Assembly (NCBI RefSeq): GCF_045291545.1
Contig: NZ_CP149514.1
Location: 248,001-312,000, forward strand
Direction of reading: 5' to 3'
Source of the DNA: Gallaecimonas sp045291545
GTDB taxonomy: Bacteria; Pseudomonadota; Gammaproteobacteria; Enterobacterales; Gallaecimonadaceae
DNA: 64,000 nucleotides
In this document: piece by piece, positions 53,511 to 62,553 of the stretch
How positions within the stretch are numbered: position 1 is the first letter of the stretch
Layout of the letters: each line of letters starts with the position of its first letter
The notes under the pieces: generated by a model
Told to the model about the DNA's origin: nothing
Databases searched by the model: none
The model's input: the letters and a program-made list of their open reading frames with translations, nothing else
Program-made: the position numbers and the translations under genes

Positions 53511-54107
53511 ATGAGCAATGCACCTGTGGATTCCGGGCGTCGCCGGTTTCTCACTTGGACTACTGCGGTAGTCGGGGCAGTGGGGGCGGGCTTTGCCGCT
53601 GTGCCCTTTATTTCCTCGTGGAACCCCAGTGCCAAAGCCAAAATCGCCGGCGCGCCGGTCAAGGTGGATATCAGTAAGCTCGAGTCCGGGCAGCTGATTC
53701 TGGTGAAGTGGCGTGGTAAGCCGGTGTGGGTCGTTAACCGTACAGCGGACGTGTTAACCAAGTTGGGCAACCATAATGATGAGTTGCGCGACCCGCAATC
53801 AGTTGAGCCGCAACAGCCGCCGTATGCGCAAAATGCTACCCGCTCCATCAAGCCGGAGATTTTGGTCGCGGTCGGGATCTGTACCCACCTGGGTTGTTCA
53901 CCGACTTACCGTAAAGGCGACTTTGCAGAGCTGGTACAAGGGCTCGACTTTGGCTTCTTCTGCCCTTGCCATGGCTCCACTTACGATATGGCGGGGCGGG
54001 TGTTTAAAGGCGTACCGGCACCACTGAATCTGGTTGTGCCTCCCCACTATTATGTGAACGACAACACCATTTTGGTCGGGCTCAGTGAAGAGGAGGCCAA
54101 GGCATGA
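53511..54107 (+). CDS. petA: Cytochrome bc1 Rieske iron-sulfur subunit
   Basis: 198 residues from the ATG at 53511 (GGAG upstream). N-terminal Tat-like SGRRRFLTW with a following membrane helix (TTAVVGAVGAGFAAVPFIS), as for Rieske anchors. Cluster ligands C124/H126 in CTHLGC and C151/H154 in CPCHGS, with the disulfide pair C129-C153. Moves between ubiquinol and cytochrome c1. First of petABC; ATGA overlap with petB. Confidence 0.97.
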   Translation: MSNAPVDSGRRRFLTWTTAVVGAVGAGFAAVPFISSWNPSAKAKIAGAPVKVDISKLESGQLILVKWRGKPVWVVNRTADVLTKLGNHNDELRDPQSVEPQQPPYAQNATRSIKPEILVAVGICTHLGCSPTYRKGDFAELVQGLDFGFFCPCHGSTYDMAGRVFKGVPAPLNLVVPPHYYVNDNTILVGLSEEEAKA

Positions 54108-55318
54108 ATAAGCTGATTGCCTGGATCGACGAACGGATCCCGATGACGGCGACCTGGAACAAACACGTAGGTCAGTACCCGGCGCCGAAAAACTTTAACT
54201 TCTGGTACTTTTTCGGCTCGCTGGCATTGCTGGTACTGGTTAACCAGATCCTCACCGGTATCTGGCTGACCATGAACTATGTGCCTACCGCTGAAGGCGC
54301 TTTTGCCTCGGTAGAGTACATCATGCGTGATGTGGACTACGGTTGGTTGCTGCGCTACATGCACTCCACCGGTGCATCGGCGTTCTTCATTGTGGTTTAC
54401 CTGCACATGTTCCGCGGCCTGATGTACGGCTCCTATCAGAAGCCTCGTGAGCTGCTGTGGATTTTCGGCATGCTGATCTTCCTGGTACTGATGGCTGAAG
54501 CTTTCATGGGCTACCTGCTGCCTTGGGGGCAAATGTCTTACTGGGGTGCGCAGGTGATTATCTCGCTATTTGGCGCTATTCCGGTTATCGGTGATGACCT
54601 GACATTATGGATCCGCGGTGACTACGTGGTCAGTGGCGCCACCCTCAACCGTTTCTTTGCCCTGCATGTCATAGCCCTGCCACTGGTGCTGGTGGTGCTG
54701 GTATTCCTGCACATCATCGCTTTGCATGAGGTGGGTTCGAATAACCCGGATGGTATCGACATCAAGAAAAACAAGGATGAAAACGGCTGGCCGAAAGACG
54801 CCATTCCCTTCCACCCTTATTACAGCGTCAAGGATATTGTTGGCGTTGCCGGCTTCCTGCTGGTGTTCTGTTACATCCTGTTCTTTATGCCCGAGGGCGG
54901 CGGTTTCTTCCTGGAGCCACCAAACTTTACTCCGGCTGATCCTTTGAAAACCCCGCAACACATTGCGCCGGTTTGGTATTTCACACCGTTTTACGCCATT
55001 TTGCGGGCGATACCTGACAAGCTGGTCGGTGTTATTGCCATGTTTGCGGCTATCGTCTTTTTGTTCCTGTTGCCCTGGTTTGACCGCTGCAAGGTGCGCT
55101 CGGTGCGCTACCGCAGCCGGCTACATAAGCTGAACCTGACCCAGTTTGCCATCTCGTTCATTATTCTTGGTTACCTGGGAGCCCAGCCGGCCACGCCGCT
55201 GCTGACTAAAATTGCACAGGTTTGTTCACTGACTTACTTCGGTTATTTCCTGTTGCTGTGGTTGTACAGCAAAAATGAAAAAACCAAGCCGGTTCCGCAA
55301 AGGGTGACATTCAAATGA
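54104..55318 (+). CDS. petB: Cytochrome b subunit of the bc1 complex
   Basis: 404 residues with eight membrane helices. Two haem-b His pairs lie in helices B and D (MHSTGASAFFIVVYLHMFRGL and LHVIALPLVLVVLVFLHIIALHEVG). The Qo motif is present in its usual place as PEGGGFF rather than PEWY region text; helix E reads FHPYYSVKDIVGV. Central quinol oxidase/reductase subunit. Coupled on both sides (ATGA) to petA and petC. Confidence 0.96.
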   Translation: MNKLIAWIDERIPMTATWNKHVGQYPAPKNFNFWYFFGSLALLVLVNQILTGIWLTMNYVPTAEGAFASVEYIMRDVDYGWLLRYMHSTGASAFFIVVYLHMFRGLMYGSYQKPRELLWIFGMLIFLVLMAEAFMGYLLPWGQMSYWGAQVIISLFGAIPVIGDDLTLWIRGDYVVSGATLNRFFALHVIALPLVLVVLVFLHIIALHEVGSNNPDGIDIKKNKDENGWPKDAIPFHPYYSVKDIVGVAGFLLVFCYILFFMPEGGGFFLEPPNFTPADPLKTPQHIAPVWYFTPFYAILRAIPDKLVGVIAMFAAIVFLFLLPWFDRCKVRSVRYRSRLHKLNLTQFAISFIILGYLGAQPATPLLTKIAQVCSLTYFGYFLLLWLYSKNEKTKPVPQRVTFK

Positions 55319-56052
55319 AACGTCTGCTGATGGTATTGCTGGCCCTGTTGCCGGGGCTGGCCATGGCCGCAGGTGGCCATGAGGTCCACTTGGACAAGGC
55401 AAATTACGACCTGACGGATAAAGCGTCACTGCAACGCGGCGCCAAAATGTTCATGAACTACTGTTCCGGCTGTCACCAGATGCAATTCCAGCGTTACTTG
55501 CGTACTGCTGACGATCTGGGTATTCCTCACAGCCTGATGGAACAGAACCTGATTTTCACCGGCGCCAAGATCGGTGATCACATGAAAAATGCTATGCCGG
55601 CCGAGCAGGCCGCCAAGTGGTTTGGTACCCAGCCGCCAGATCTGACACTGGTTGCCAGAGTACGAGGGGCCGATTGGCTGTACACCTACCTGCGGTCTTT
55701 TTATGCCGACCCTTCCCGTCCTTGGGGCGTCAATAATGTATTGTTCAAAGATGTCGGGATGCCGCATGTTTTGCAGGAATTGCAGGGTATTCCCCACAAA
55801 GTCTATGAAAAGCGCTTGATCAACGGCGAGGAAAAGGAAGTCTACGCCGGCATCAAATCGGATGGTTCTGGTGAGCTAAGCCCGGAAGAGTACGACAAGG
55901 CGGTGCTGGATCTGGTCAACTTCCTGGTGTATACCGGAGAGCCGACGCGTCTGCAAGCAGAGAGCATTGGTTGGAAGGTTATGGTATTCTTGGCCATCTT
56001 TTTCGTGCTGGCATATCTGCTGAAGAAAGAATACTGGCGCGACGTCCACTGA
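55315..56052 (+). CDS. petC: Cytochrome c1
   Basis: 245 residues. Signal peptide (MVLLALLPGLAMA), covalent haem motif C50-SG-C53-H54 (NYCSGCHQMQFQRY), axial-Met region GMPHVLQ, and a C-terminal membrane anchor (VMVFLAIFFVLAYLLKK). Donates electrons to soluble cytochrome c. Terminator follows at 56068. Confidence 0.96.
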   Translation: MKRLLMVLLALLPGLAMAAGGHEVHLDKANYDLTDKASLQRGAKMFMNYCSGCHQMQFQRYLRTADDLGIPHSLMEQNLIFTGAKIGDHMKNAMPAEQAAKWFGTQPPDLTLVARVRGADWLYTYLRSFYADPSRPWGVNNVLFKDVGMPHVLQELQGIPHKVYEKRLINGEEKEVYAGIKSDGSGELSPEEYDKAVLDLVNFLVYTGEPTRLQAESIGWKVMVFLAIFFVLAYLLKKEYWRDVH

Positions 56053-56067
56053 GGACGATGGACCCCG

Positions 56068-56102
56068 CAGCAATGGGGGCTTAGGCCTCCATTGCTGTTT
56101 TT
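56068..56102 (+). terminator. Terminator after petC
   Basis: CAGCAATGGGGG CTTAGG CCTCCATTGCTG (one G-U pair) followed by TTTTT. Confidence 0.88.
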
Positions 56103-56124
56103 GCGTTTAATTCTGGAGGCTTAA

Positions 56125-56754
56125 ATGGCGTTGGCAGCCAACAAACGCTCGGTAATGACCCTTTTTGGTAGTGGTTCAGACATGTACAGCCATCAGGTAC
56201 GCATTGTGCTGGCAGAAAAGGGCGTTACCTTTGATGTGGTTGATGTGGATTTGAGTAATCCGCCGGAAGATCTGGTTGAACTGAATCCTTATGCGACCAT
56301 TCCCACTTTGGTGGACAGGGAAGTGACGCTGTACCGGGCAGATATCATCAATGAATATCTGGATGAGCGTTTTCCGCACCCGCCGTTGATGCCGGTCTAC
56401 CCGGTTATGCGCGGCAATGCCCGCCAGACCATGTATCGCATTCAAAAGGACTGGTATAGCCTGGCTGAGCGCATTGAACAGGGTAAAGAGGCCAGCAAGT
56501 GCCGTCAGGAACTCAAAGAAGGCCTGCTCTCTCTGGCGCCGCTTTTTGCCGACACGCCGTACTTTATGAGCGAGGAATTCGGCCTTATTGACTGCGTACT
56601 GGCTCCGCTGCTGTGGCGCCTCAACCATCTGGGTGTGGAACTCAGTGGCCGAGGTGCCAAGGAAATCCGTACCTATATGGCGCGGGTGTTTGAGCGCGAC
56701 TCGTTCCAAGGCTCGCTGTCAGATGCCGAACGGGAAATGGCCCATGGCGTCTGA
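56125..56754 (+). CDS. sspA: Stringent starvation protein A
   Basis: 209 residues, glutathione-S-transferase fold without an expected active GSH enzyme role: thioredoxin-like N-domain (MTLFGSGSDMYSHQVRIVLAEKGVTFD; NPYATIPTLVDREVTLYRADIINEYLDERFPHPPL) and a helical C-domain. Binds RNA polymerase-sigma70 and lowers H-NS under stress. GGAGG upstream. The petABC-sspA-sspB order is conserved. Confidence 0.97.
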   Translation: MALAANKRSVMTLFGSGSDMYSHQVRIVLAEKGVTFDVVDVDLSNPPEDLVELNPYATIPTLVDREVTLYRADIINEYLDERFPHPPLMPVYPVMRGNARQTMYRIQKDWYSLAERIEQGKEASKCRQELKEGLLSLAPLFADTPYFMSEEFGLIDCVLAPLLWRLNHLGVELSGRGAKEIRTYMARVFERDSFQGSLSDAEREMAHGV

Positions 56755-57178
56755 TGAACGCCCCCTCAGCCCCAGTCGCCCGCACTTGTTGCGGGCGTTC
56801 TACGAATGGCTGCTGGAAAATGAGCTGACCCCGCATTTGGTCGCCGATACCGGCATTGCCGGGGTGGATGTGCCGATGGAATTTGCCCGCGATGGGCAGA
56901 TAGTGCTGAACATTGCTCCCGGGGCAGTTGGTGGCTTGCAGCTGGGCAACCATGATGTCACCTTCAATGCCCGCTTTGGTGGTGTTCCTCGCCGCGTTTA
57001 TCTGCCGATGACCGCCATTGTGGCTATTTACGCCAGGGAAAACGGTGCCGGTACAACCTTTGAAGATGAACCCTATTATGCTGCGTTACGTGAAGGGTTG
57101 ATTGAAGAAGACGGTGGGCCAGATGATGAGCCACCACCACCGGCGAAAAAAGCCCCTTTTCTGAAAGTGATCAAATAA
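56744..57178 (+). CDS. sspB: ClpXP adaptor SspB
   Basis: 144 residues from the ATG at 56744, overlapping sspA by 11 nt. Substrate-binding domain SPSRPHLLRAFYEWLLENELTPHLVADT ... ISFNARFGGVPRRVYLP-type core (NARFGGVPRRVYLPMTAIVAIYARENG), then an acidic/proline linker and the C-terminal XB peptide (APFLKVIK) that docks ClpX. Delivers ssrA-tagged proteins to ClpXP. Confidence 0.96.
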   Translation: MASDERPLSPSRPHLLRAFYEWLLENELTPHLVADTGIAGVDVPMEFARDGQIVLNIAPGAVGGLQLGNHDVTFNARFGGVPRRVYLPMTAIVAIYARENGAGTTFEDEPYYAALREGLIEEDGGPDDEPPPPAKKAPFLKVIK

Positions 57179-57180
57179 AA

Positions 57181-57206
57181 AAACCGGCCATCAGGCCGGT
57201 TTTTTT
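57181..57206. terminator. Bidirectional terminator between sspB and dolP
   Basis: AAACCGGCC ATCA GGCCGGTTT with A and T runs on both sides. Confidence 0.93.
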
Positions 57207-57777
57207 ATGACTGGCGGTATTCAAACACTTTCACCACACGGGTAACGCCAGAGACATTACTGGCCACTTGGGCGGCCTCGGCACCCTCGTGTTGATTTAC
57301 CAGCCCCATCAGGTAAACCTCGCCATTTTCGGTTACCACTTTGATGGCTGAGGCATCGACTTTGCTGGCCATTAACTTGGCTTTGACAACACTGGTTAAC
57401 CAGCTGTCATGGGCGCGGGTACCGAGAGAAGTGGGAGTCATCAGGCGGATCTGATTATGGATCTTGCGAACACCAGGTACGGCTTTAACTTTATCGACGA
57501 TAGCGCTTCTGAATTGCTCCCCGGGGGCCTGTCCTACCAGCAATACCTGACCGTTCACTGAAACGGCACTGACATGGGTATTTTTCCGCAGATTTTCATC
57601 GCTGTTGATCAAACCGTTGATTTTCAACTCAATGCTTTCATCATCAATGTAGGCGCCAACGGTGCGCCGGTCATTGGCGACCACGGCGGTGCCGGCTGCG
57701 CCTGCAACTAACGCGGCAGCGCAGCCCTGTAACAACAAAACAGATGACATCGCACTGATTAATATGATTTTTTTCAT
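57205..57777 (-). CDS. dolP: DolP (YraP), dual BON-domain outer-membrane lipoprotein
   Basis: 190 residues. Signal II with lipobox LLLQGC (Cys19), then two BON domains (about 50-115: INGLINSDENLRKNTHVSAVSVNGQVLLVGQAP; about 125-188: VVKAKLMASKVDASAIKVVTENGEVYLMGLVNQHEG). DolP maintains outer-membrane integrity and marks the division site through BAM. Overlaps diaA by ATGA. Confidence 0.95.
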   Translation of the reverse strand: MKKIILISAMSSVLLLQGCAAALVAGAAGTAVVANDRRTVGAYIDDESIELKINGLINSDENLRKNTHVSAVSVNGQVLLVGQAPGEQFRSAIVDKVKAVPGVRKIHNQIRLMTPTSLGTRAHDSWLTSVVKAKLMASKVDASAIKVVTENGEVYLMGLVNQHEGAEAAQVASNVSGVTRVVKVFEYRQS

Positions 57778-58367
57778 GTCGTACTTTCCTGACTGAACAA
57801 GCTGGCATCAATGGCATCACACAATGCATGTAAGACCATCAGGTGCACTTCCTGCGTACGGGCGCAGCGGTAACCAGGTACCCGGATTTCGGCATCTCCA
57901 GGCCCTAACAGACCGGCCATTTCGCCGCCGTCCATACCGGTCAGTGCCAGTATTGTCATGTCCCGTGACAAGGCCGCTTCCATTGCTTTGACCACATTAC
58001 GGGAGTTACCTGACGTAGAGATGACCATCAGTACATCCCCTGCCTGACCCAGAGCGCGTACCTGCTTGCTGAAGATATCGGTAAAGTTATCGTCGTTGGC
58101 GATGGCGCTGACCAGGCCGCTGTCCCCTCCCAGCGCTACCGCGGGCAAGCTGGGGCGCTCGGTTTCAAAACGGTGTATCAGCAGGTGGGCAAAGTGCTGC
58201 GCCTGTAAAGCGCTGCCGCCGTTGCCACAAGCCAGGATCTTATTGCCGGCGAGCAGGCAGTTCACTAGCATCATGCCGGCCAGGGCGATAGCATCCGGTA
58301 ATGCTTCACTGGCAACGATATTGGTTTGAATACTTTCCGTAAACGTGTCTTTGATACGGTCGAGCAT
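57774..58367 (-). CDS. diaA: DiaA, DnaA initiator-associating SIS protein
   Basis: 197 residues from the ATG at 58367 (CGGAG 5 nt upstream); a GTG two codons earlier is less likely. SIS domain like GmhA: ILACGNGGSALQAQHFAHLLIHRFETERPSLPAVALGGD, VISTSGNSRNVVKAMEAAL. Its place between yraN and dolP identifies it as DiaA, which binds DnaA at oriC and promotes initiation, rather than GmhA. GmhA-type catalytic function cannot be fully excluded. Confidence 0.92.
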   Translation of the reverse strand: MLDRIKDTFTESIQTNIVASEALPDAIALAGMMLVNCLLAGNKILACGNGGSALQAQHFAHLLIHRFETERPSLPAVALGGDSGLVSAIANDDNFTDIFSKQVRALGQAGDVLMVISTSGNSRNVVKAMEAALSRDMTILALTGMDGGEMAGLLGPGDAEIRVPGYRCARTQEVHLMVLHALCDAIDASLFSQESTT

Positions 58368-58377
58368 GACCACTCCG

Positions 58378-58749
58378 TTAATGGCAGAAAGCGTCCTTCA
58401 GCCACACTGGCTCGCCTTCCCCCTGAAAAAAAATCACATCAAAGCGGCAGCTGCAGTCCCACTCATTAACGCCCTGATCGTGCAAATAACGGCGGGCGCT
58501 GTGCCAAAGCCGTTGCTGCTGGGCGGCACTGATGGCGTGGGCTGCGCCACCAAAATCCTGGCGGCTACGGTATTTGACTTCAATAAAAACCCATTGTTCG
58601 CCATCGCGCATGACCAGATCGATCTCACCACCGCGAAAGCGAACGTTGCGGGCAACGGCTGTCAGCCCCTGTTTTCGCAGCCAGCGTTCGGCTTGCTGCT
58701 CAAAGTGCTGGCCCTTGGCTGTCTTGCTCGGGAACAGGCGGAATGACAT
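58378..58749 (-). CDS. yraN: YraN-family (UPF0102) putative endonuclease
   Basis: 123 residues from the ATG at 58749 (GAGGT upstream), starting inside the 3' end of lpoA (50-nt overlap, other frame). Restriction-endonuclease-like core: GQHFEQQAERWLRKQGL, then GGEIDLVMRDGEQWVFIEVKYR, the D-(x)n-E-x-K metal motif. Cellular role undefined in the family. Confidence 0.92.
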   Translation of the reverse strand: MSFRLFPSKTAKGQHFEQQAERWLRKQGLTAVARNVRFRGGEIDLVMRDGEQWVFIEVKYRSRQDFGGAAHAISAAQQQRLWHSARRYLHDQGVNEWDCSCRFDVIFFQGEGEPVWLKDAFCH

Positions 58750-60526
58750 GGTCTTGTACCTCAAGGCGGTCGCGGTGAATGGTGACCCACTGCAAGCGTC
58801 GATGGACAACGCCATTGTCATCAATACTGATCCGGCCAGTAATGCCTTGCACCGGTGCGGCGCCAGTTACCCGCAATGTCGCCATGCGGGGTAACAACCG
58901 GGCGGCATCATAGCCCAGAGCGAAAAAGCGCTCCAGTGTGGCCGGCCAGTGTGGCCGTACCTGCGCTAGCAGTTGCCGCATGGCCAGTGCTGGCCCCTGC
59001 TGACTGACAAAAAAGGGCATTTCAGAAAAATGCAGGCCATTGAAGTCACGCAGACCTGTCGGGTTGTGCAGATCCGGGTGACCACGGCTGGTGGTATAAG
59101 CTGCGATGGGGTCGGCAAAAGGGCTGATAGTGACGTCAATAAAGGCTTTCATCAGGCTGACGGCCTGGCGGTCACCTAGCAGGTAGATGAAGTCGACATC
59201 ACGCCGGCTGCGTGCTTCGGCTACCACAGGTTCGCCCAGGATGTTCTGTAGCTGGCTGATGCGGGCTTTGGAGTCTTCCACCCGCAGCATATCGCGAATG
59301 CCCGCCTCTAACTGTTTGCGGCTGGCAAACAAGCGCATCGGCACCGGCTCGTTATGGCCATACTGGCGCCAGCGATCAATAAAAGCCTGGGCTTGGCGTT
59401 GCGACACGCTGTCATCAAGACCAAGGATCATCGGCTGCTGTGCTTCTTTATTCTGCGCCTCCTCGGCGGCCTGAATGGCTTCATCTTCTGGCGCCAGGGC
59501 AAAGAAATAATCATCACCGAAGCCTGGCCGGTAAGCACGATTGAGCGCTAACCAAGGGACCTTGACCGCGTCACTTTGCTGCAGCGCCTGTACATTTGGT
59601 TTCAGTAGTGGCCCCACCAGCATGTCAGCACCTTCTGCCTGCGCCTGCTGCCAGGCGTCTACTACAGCGTCACTGGCACTGTCTTTGACAATCAGCTGTG
59701 CTTGCTGGCCACTGTCCAACCAGGCGGCAATAAGGCCGTCCCGTAAGGCTTTACCCTGAGCCGCATAAGGGCCTGTGAGTGGCACCAGTAAGGCAACCTT
59801 ACTGGGTTGATAGTCTTTTACCTCAGTGAGCTTGGTAACTGTCCGCGGCAAGAAACGGGCTGGCAATGAATCTGCGTACTGCTGTTGCCACTGACTCAGC
59901 GCTTCCTTCAGGCTGGGTCCGCGCTTGCTTTGCGCTAAGTCGCGCAAACTGAGCCAGCTTTGCCACTGTGCGGCTGGCAGGGTGCTGGTATCAACCTGAT
60001 TGAGCAGCGCCCAAATACGGTCGGCGGCGCGTGCCTGTTGCACCTGATCATTGGTTGTTGCGGCCAGCTTGGCCAGCAGCATTAATTGCTGCCGACTGTC
60101 ACCCATACGCTCTGCCAGGTGCAGTTGCAGCCGTAACTTCTGACTCAAGAAGGGGGGCGGTACGTGATGTGCCAGCAGGCTGTCAGCCTTGTCGTATTGT
60201 TGCTGATGCAGCGCCAGTTCTGCGGCTAACAGCCGATAGCTGGCCAGGCCGGCGGTGTTGGTCAGTTGCCCTTCCATACCGGTCAGTAAGGCTTGCAGTT
60301 GCTGCCATTGGCCACTTTGGGCATAGGCTCGCCCGGCCAGTAATTGCCAGTTCAGTTGTGGCTGGCCTGTTGTTTGGCTGGCTTTATTCAGGTACTCGCT
60401 GGCTTTGAGGTAAACCGGCCCCGACAATCTTGCTGGCCAATCATCCTTCTTTACCGGGCTGGCGCAACTGGCCAGGAGCAGCGCCGCACACAGCAGCACC
60501 GTACTCCGTGATAGAATCCGGGTCAT
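58700..60526 (-). CDS. lpoA: LpoA, lipoprotein activator of PBP1A
   Basis: 608 residues. Lipobox LLASC with lipidated Cys21. N-terminal TPR-like helical domain (about 30-255), then a periplasmic-binding-protein-like domain (about 255-580: KVALLVPLTGPYAAQGKALRDGLIAAW ...). It is an outer-membrane lipoprotein that reaches through the peptidoglycan to stimulate PBP1A. Divergent from rsmI, as in E. coli. Tail is Pro/Gln-rich. Confidence 0.95.
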   Translation of the reverse strand: MTRILSRSTVLLCAALLLASCASPVKKDDWPARLSGPVYLKASEYLNKASQTTGQPQLNWQLLAGRAYAQSGQWQQLQALLTGMEGQLTNTAGLASYRLLAAELALHQQQYDKADSLLAHHVPPPFLSQKLRLQLHLAERMGDSRQQLMLLAKLAATTNDQVQQARAADRIWALLNQVDTSTLPAAQWQSWLSLRDLAQSKRGPSLKEALSQWQQQYADSLPARFLPRTVTKLTEVKDYQPSKVALLVPLTGPYAAQGKALRDGLIAAWLDSGQQAQLIVKDSASDAVVDAWQQAQAEGADMLVGPLLKPNVQALQQSDAVKVPWLALNRAYRPGFGDDYFFALAPEDEAIQAAEEAQNKEAQQPMILGLDDSVSQRQAQAFIDRWRQYGHNEPVPMRLFASRKQLEAGIRDMLRVEDSKARISQLQNILGEPVVAEARSRRDVDFIYLLGDRQAVSLMKAFIDVTISPFADPIAAYTTSRGHPDLHNPTGLRDFNGLHFSEMPFFVSQQGPALAMRQLLAQVRPHWPATLERFFALGYDAARLLPRMATLRVTGAAPVQGITGRISIDDNGVVHRRLQWVTIHRDRLEVQDHVIPPVPEQDSQGPAL

Positions 60527-60604
60527 TTACCGTCACGTCCTCGCTAAAACTGTGCCTAGTGTATGCGAGGGGCCAAACCGACACAAACAGAGGGCCCACT
60601 CGAA

Positions 60605-61444
60605 ATGTCTGATGCGTCCGGCACCTTGTTCATCGTACCGACACCCATTGGTAATCTGGGGGATATCAGCCAACGTGCCCTGAACGTCTTGGCTGATGTG
60701 GCTGTGATCTGCGCCGAAGATACCCGCCATACCGCACAGTTACTGCATCACTTCGGCATACGTACAGCATTGCAGTCGCTGCATGATCACAACGAAAAGC
60801 AAAAAGCAGGGTTCATTATTGGCAAGATACTGGCCGGTGACGATGTGGCGCTGGTGTCTGATGCCGGCACGCCGTTGATTTCTGATCCGGGCTATACCCT
60901 GGTCAGCCAGTGCCGGGAAAAGGGCATTAAGGTGGTGCCGTTGCCTGGCCCCTGTGCAGCCATTACCGCCTTATCTGCTTCCGGTCTGGCAACGGACCGT
61001 TTCGCCTTTGAGGGTTTTTTACCTGCCAAGCAAAGTGCCCGGTTAGCTGCCCTGGAAACCCTGGCTGACGAACCACGAACCCTAGTGTTTTATGAGTCGC
61101 CGCGGCGGCTGCTCGATACCCTTGCGGATATGCAGCAGGCCTTTGGTGGCGAGCGTCAACTGGTTGTAGCGAAAGAACTGACCAAAACCTTTGAAACCAT
61201 CTACGGTGCCAGTATTGATGAAATGCGCCAATGGCTGGCGGAAGATAGTGATCGCCAGAAAGGGGAAATGGTGTTGATGGTGGCGCCGGCGCCCAAAAGT
61301 GACGCCTTGCCCAAGGCCGCAGTCACACTGTTTTTGGCGCTGGCTGAACAATTGCCTCGTAAACAGGCGGCAACCCTGGTAGCAGATGCCTTTGGCCTGA
61401 AGAAAAACGCCCTCTACAAACTGGGGCTGGAGAGCGACAGCTGA
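60605..61444 (+). CDS. rsmI: 16S rRNA (cytidine1402-2'-O)-methyltransferase RsmI
   Basis: 279 residues from the ATG at 60605 (GAGGG upstream). SAM-dependent tetrapyrrole-methylase fold: LFIVPTPIGNLGDISQRAL, CAEDTRHTAQLL, VALVSDAGTPLISDPGYTLV, VVPLPGPCAAITALSASGL, FYESPRRL. With RsmH (also in this window) it makes m4Cm1402 in the ribosomal P site. rnpB promoter lies in its 3' end. Confidence 0.97.
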   Translation: MSDASGTLFIVPTPIGNLGDISQRALNVLADVAVICAEDTRHTAQLLHHFGIRTALQSLHDHNEKQKAGFIIGKILAGDDVALVSDAGTPLISDPGYTLVSQCREKGIKVVPLPGPCAAITALSASGLATDRFAFEGFLPAKQSARLAALETLADEPRTLVFYESPRRLLDTLADMQQAFGGERQLVVAKELTKTFETIYGASIDEMRQWLAEDSDRQKGEMVLMVAPAPKSDALPKAAVTLFLALAEQLPRKQAATLVADAFGLKKNALYKLGLESDS

Positions 61445-61450
61445 GGCGCG

Positions 61451-61456
61451 TATACT
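61451..61456 (+). promoter_or_regulatory. -10 of the rnpB promoter
   Basis: TATACT, 6 nt before the predicted 5' end of RNase P RNA, GC-rich discriminator GCGCGT; -35 lies within the rsmI stop region and is weak. Confidence 0.6.
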
Positions 61457-61462
61457 GCGCGT

Positions 61463-61817
<355 letters not shown>

Positions 61818-61830
61818 ACTTATTAACGAT

Positions 61831-61850
61831 ACCCCATATGGGGGTGTTTT
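61831..61850 (+). terminator. Terminator after rnpB
   Basis: ACCCC ATATG GGGGT GTTTT; short stem but directly after the RNA end. A second weak hairpin (AAAGCC / GGCTTT, 61979-62000) precedes the mra promoter. Confidence 0.6.
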
Positions 61851-62008
61851 CTCAGCCAGCCCGTGCTTAAACGCAAGCTGCTCGCTCAATATTCCCCACC
61901 GCTCCCCACCCAGCCTTTCCCAACCCTCCGGGAAACTGGTTTTATTACTTGTTTTTCAGCGTCTTGCGATTGCCCTGCAAAGCCCGTCACAACAGGCTTT
62001 TTGCTCCC

Positions 62009-62038
62009 TTGACAAGGTTGTTCACCGGCCCCTAGACT
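62009..62038 (+). promoter_or_regulatory. mra promoter of the dcw cluster
   Basis: -35 TTGACA (62009-62014), 18-bp spacer, -10 TAGACT (62033-62038). The MraZ boxes begin 7 nt later, over the transcription start. Confidence 0.75.
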
Positions 62039-62044
62039 TGGCAG

Positions 62045-62074
62045 TGTGGGGAATTGTGGAAATTTGTGGTTAAT
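62045..62074 (+). promoter_or_regulatory. MraZ operator, three tandem decamers
   Basis: TGTGGGGAAT / TGTGGAAATT / TGTGGTTAAT, three direct 10-bp repeats in phase. Direct TGGGN-type repeats 10 bp apart are the known MraZ binding site upstream of mraZ, so autorepression is expected. Confidence 0.8.
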
Positions 62075-62097
62075 CTTGTCGAAAAGAGGGCATAACT

Positions 62098-62553
62098 GTG
62101 TTTCGTGGCGCGAACGAACTGAGCCTAGACAGCAAAGGCAGGCTGGCCGTACCGACCCGGTATCGCCAGCAGCTTTTGGCGGACTGTGACGGCCAACTGG
62201 TTTGCACCATTGATATCTATCAGCCCTGTTTGCTGCTGTACCCGCTAGTCGAATGGGAAGTGATTGAACGCAAGCTCAGCCGTTTGTCTTCAATGAACCC
62301 GGTCGAGCGGCGTATGCAGCGGCTGCTGCTGGGGCATGCCACTGAAGTGGATATGGACAAACAGGGCCGGGTACTGCTGAGTGCTCCACTTCGCCAGCAT
62401 GCCGGCCTGGACAGCAAAATCATGCTGGTTGGCCAATTCCACAAATTTGAAATTTGGTCAGACAGCGCTTGGCAGGCGCAGATCAGCGACGACATGGCTG
62501 CGCTGACAGACAACTTCCCCCTTACCGACGCCCTGAAGGATTTTTCACTGTGA
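62098..62553 (+). CDS. mraZ: Transcriptional regulator MraZ
   Basis: 151 residues, GTG start at 62098 with GAGGG upstream. Two AbrB/SpoVT-type half domains with the DxxxR motif in each: SLDSKGRLAVPTRYRQQL (residues about 9-26) and DMDKQGRVLLSAPLRQHAG (about 84-102). Forms a ring that binds the decamers upstream of its own gene. First gene of the dcw cluster; overlaps rsmH (GTGA). Confidence 0.97.
   Translation: MFRGANELSLDSKGRLAVPTRYRQQLLADCDGQLVCTIDIYQPCLLLYPLVEWEVIERKLSRLSSMNPVERRMQRLLLGHATEVDMDKQGRVLLSAPLRQHAGLDSKIMLVGQFHKFEIWSDSAWQAQISDDMAALTDNFPLTDALKDFSL

Noticed and set aside
57774..58367. Calling the SIS gene gmhA (heptose synthesis)
   Set aside because: Sequence is compatible, but the lpoA-yraN-SIS-dolP order is that of diaA.
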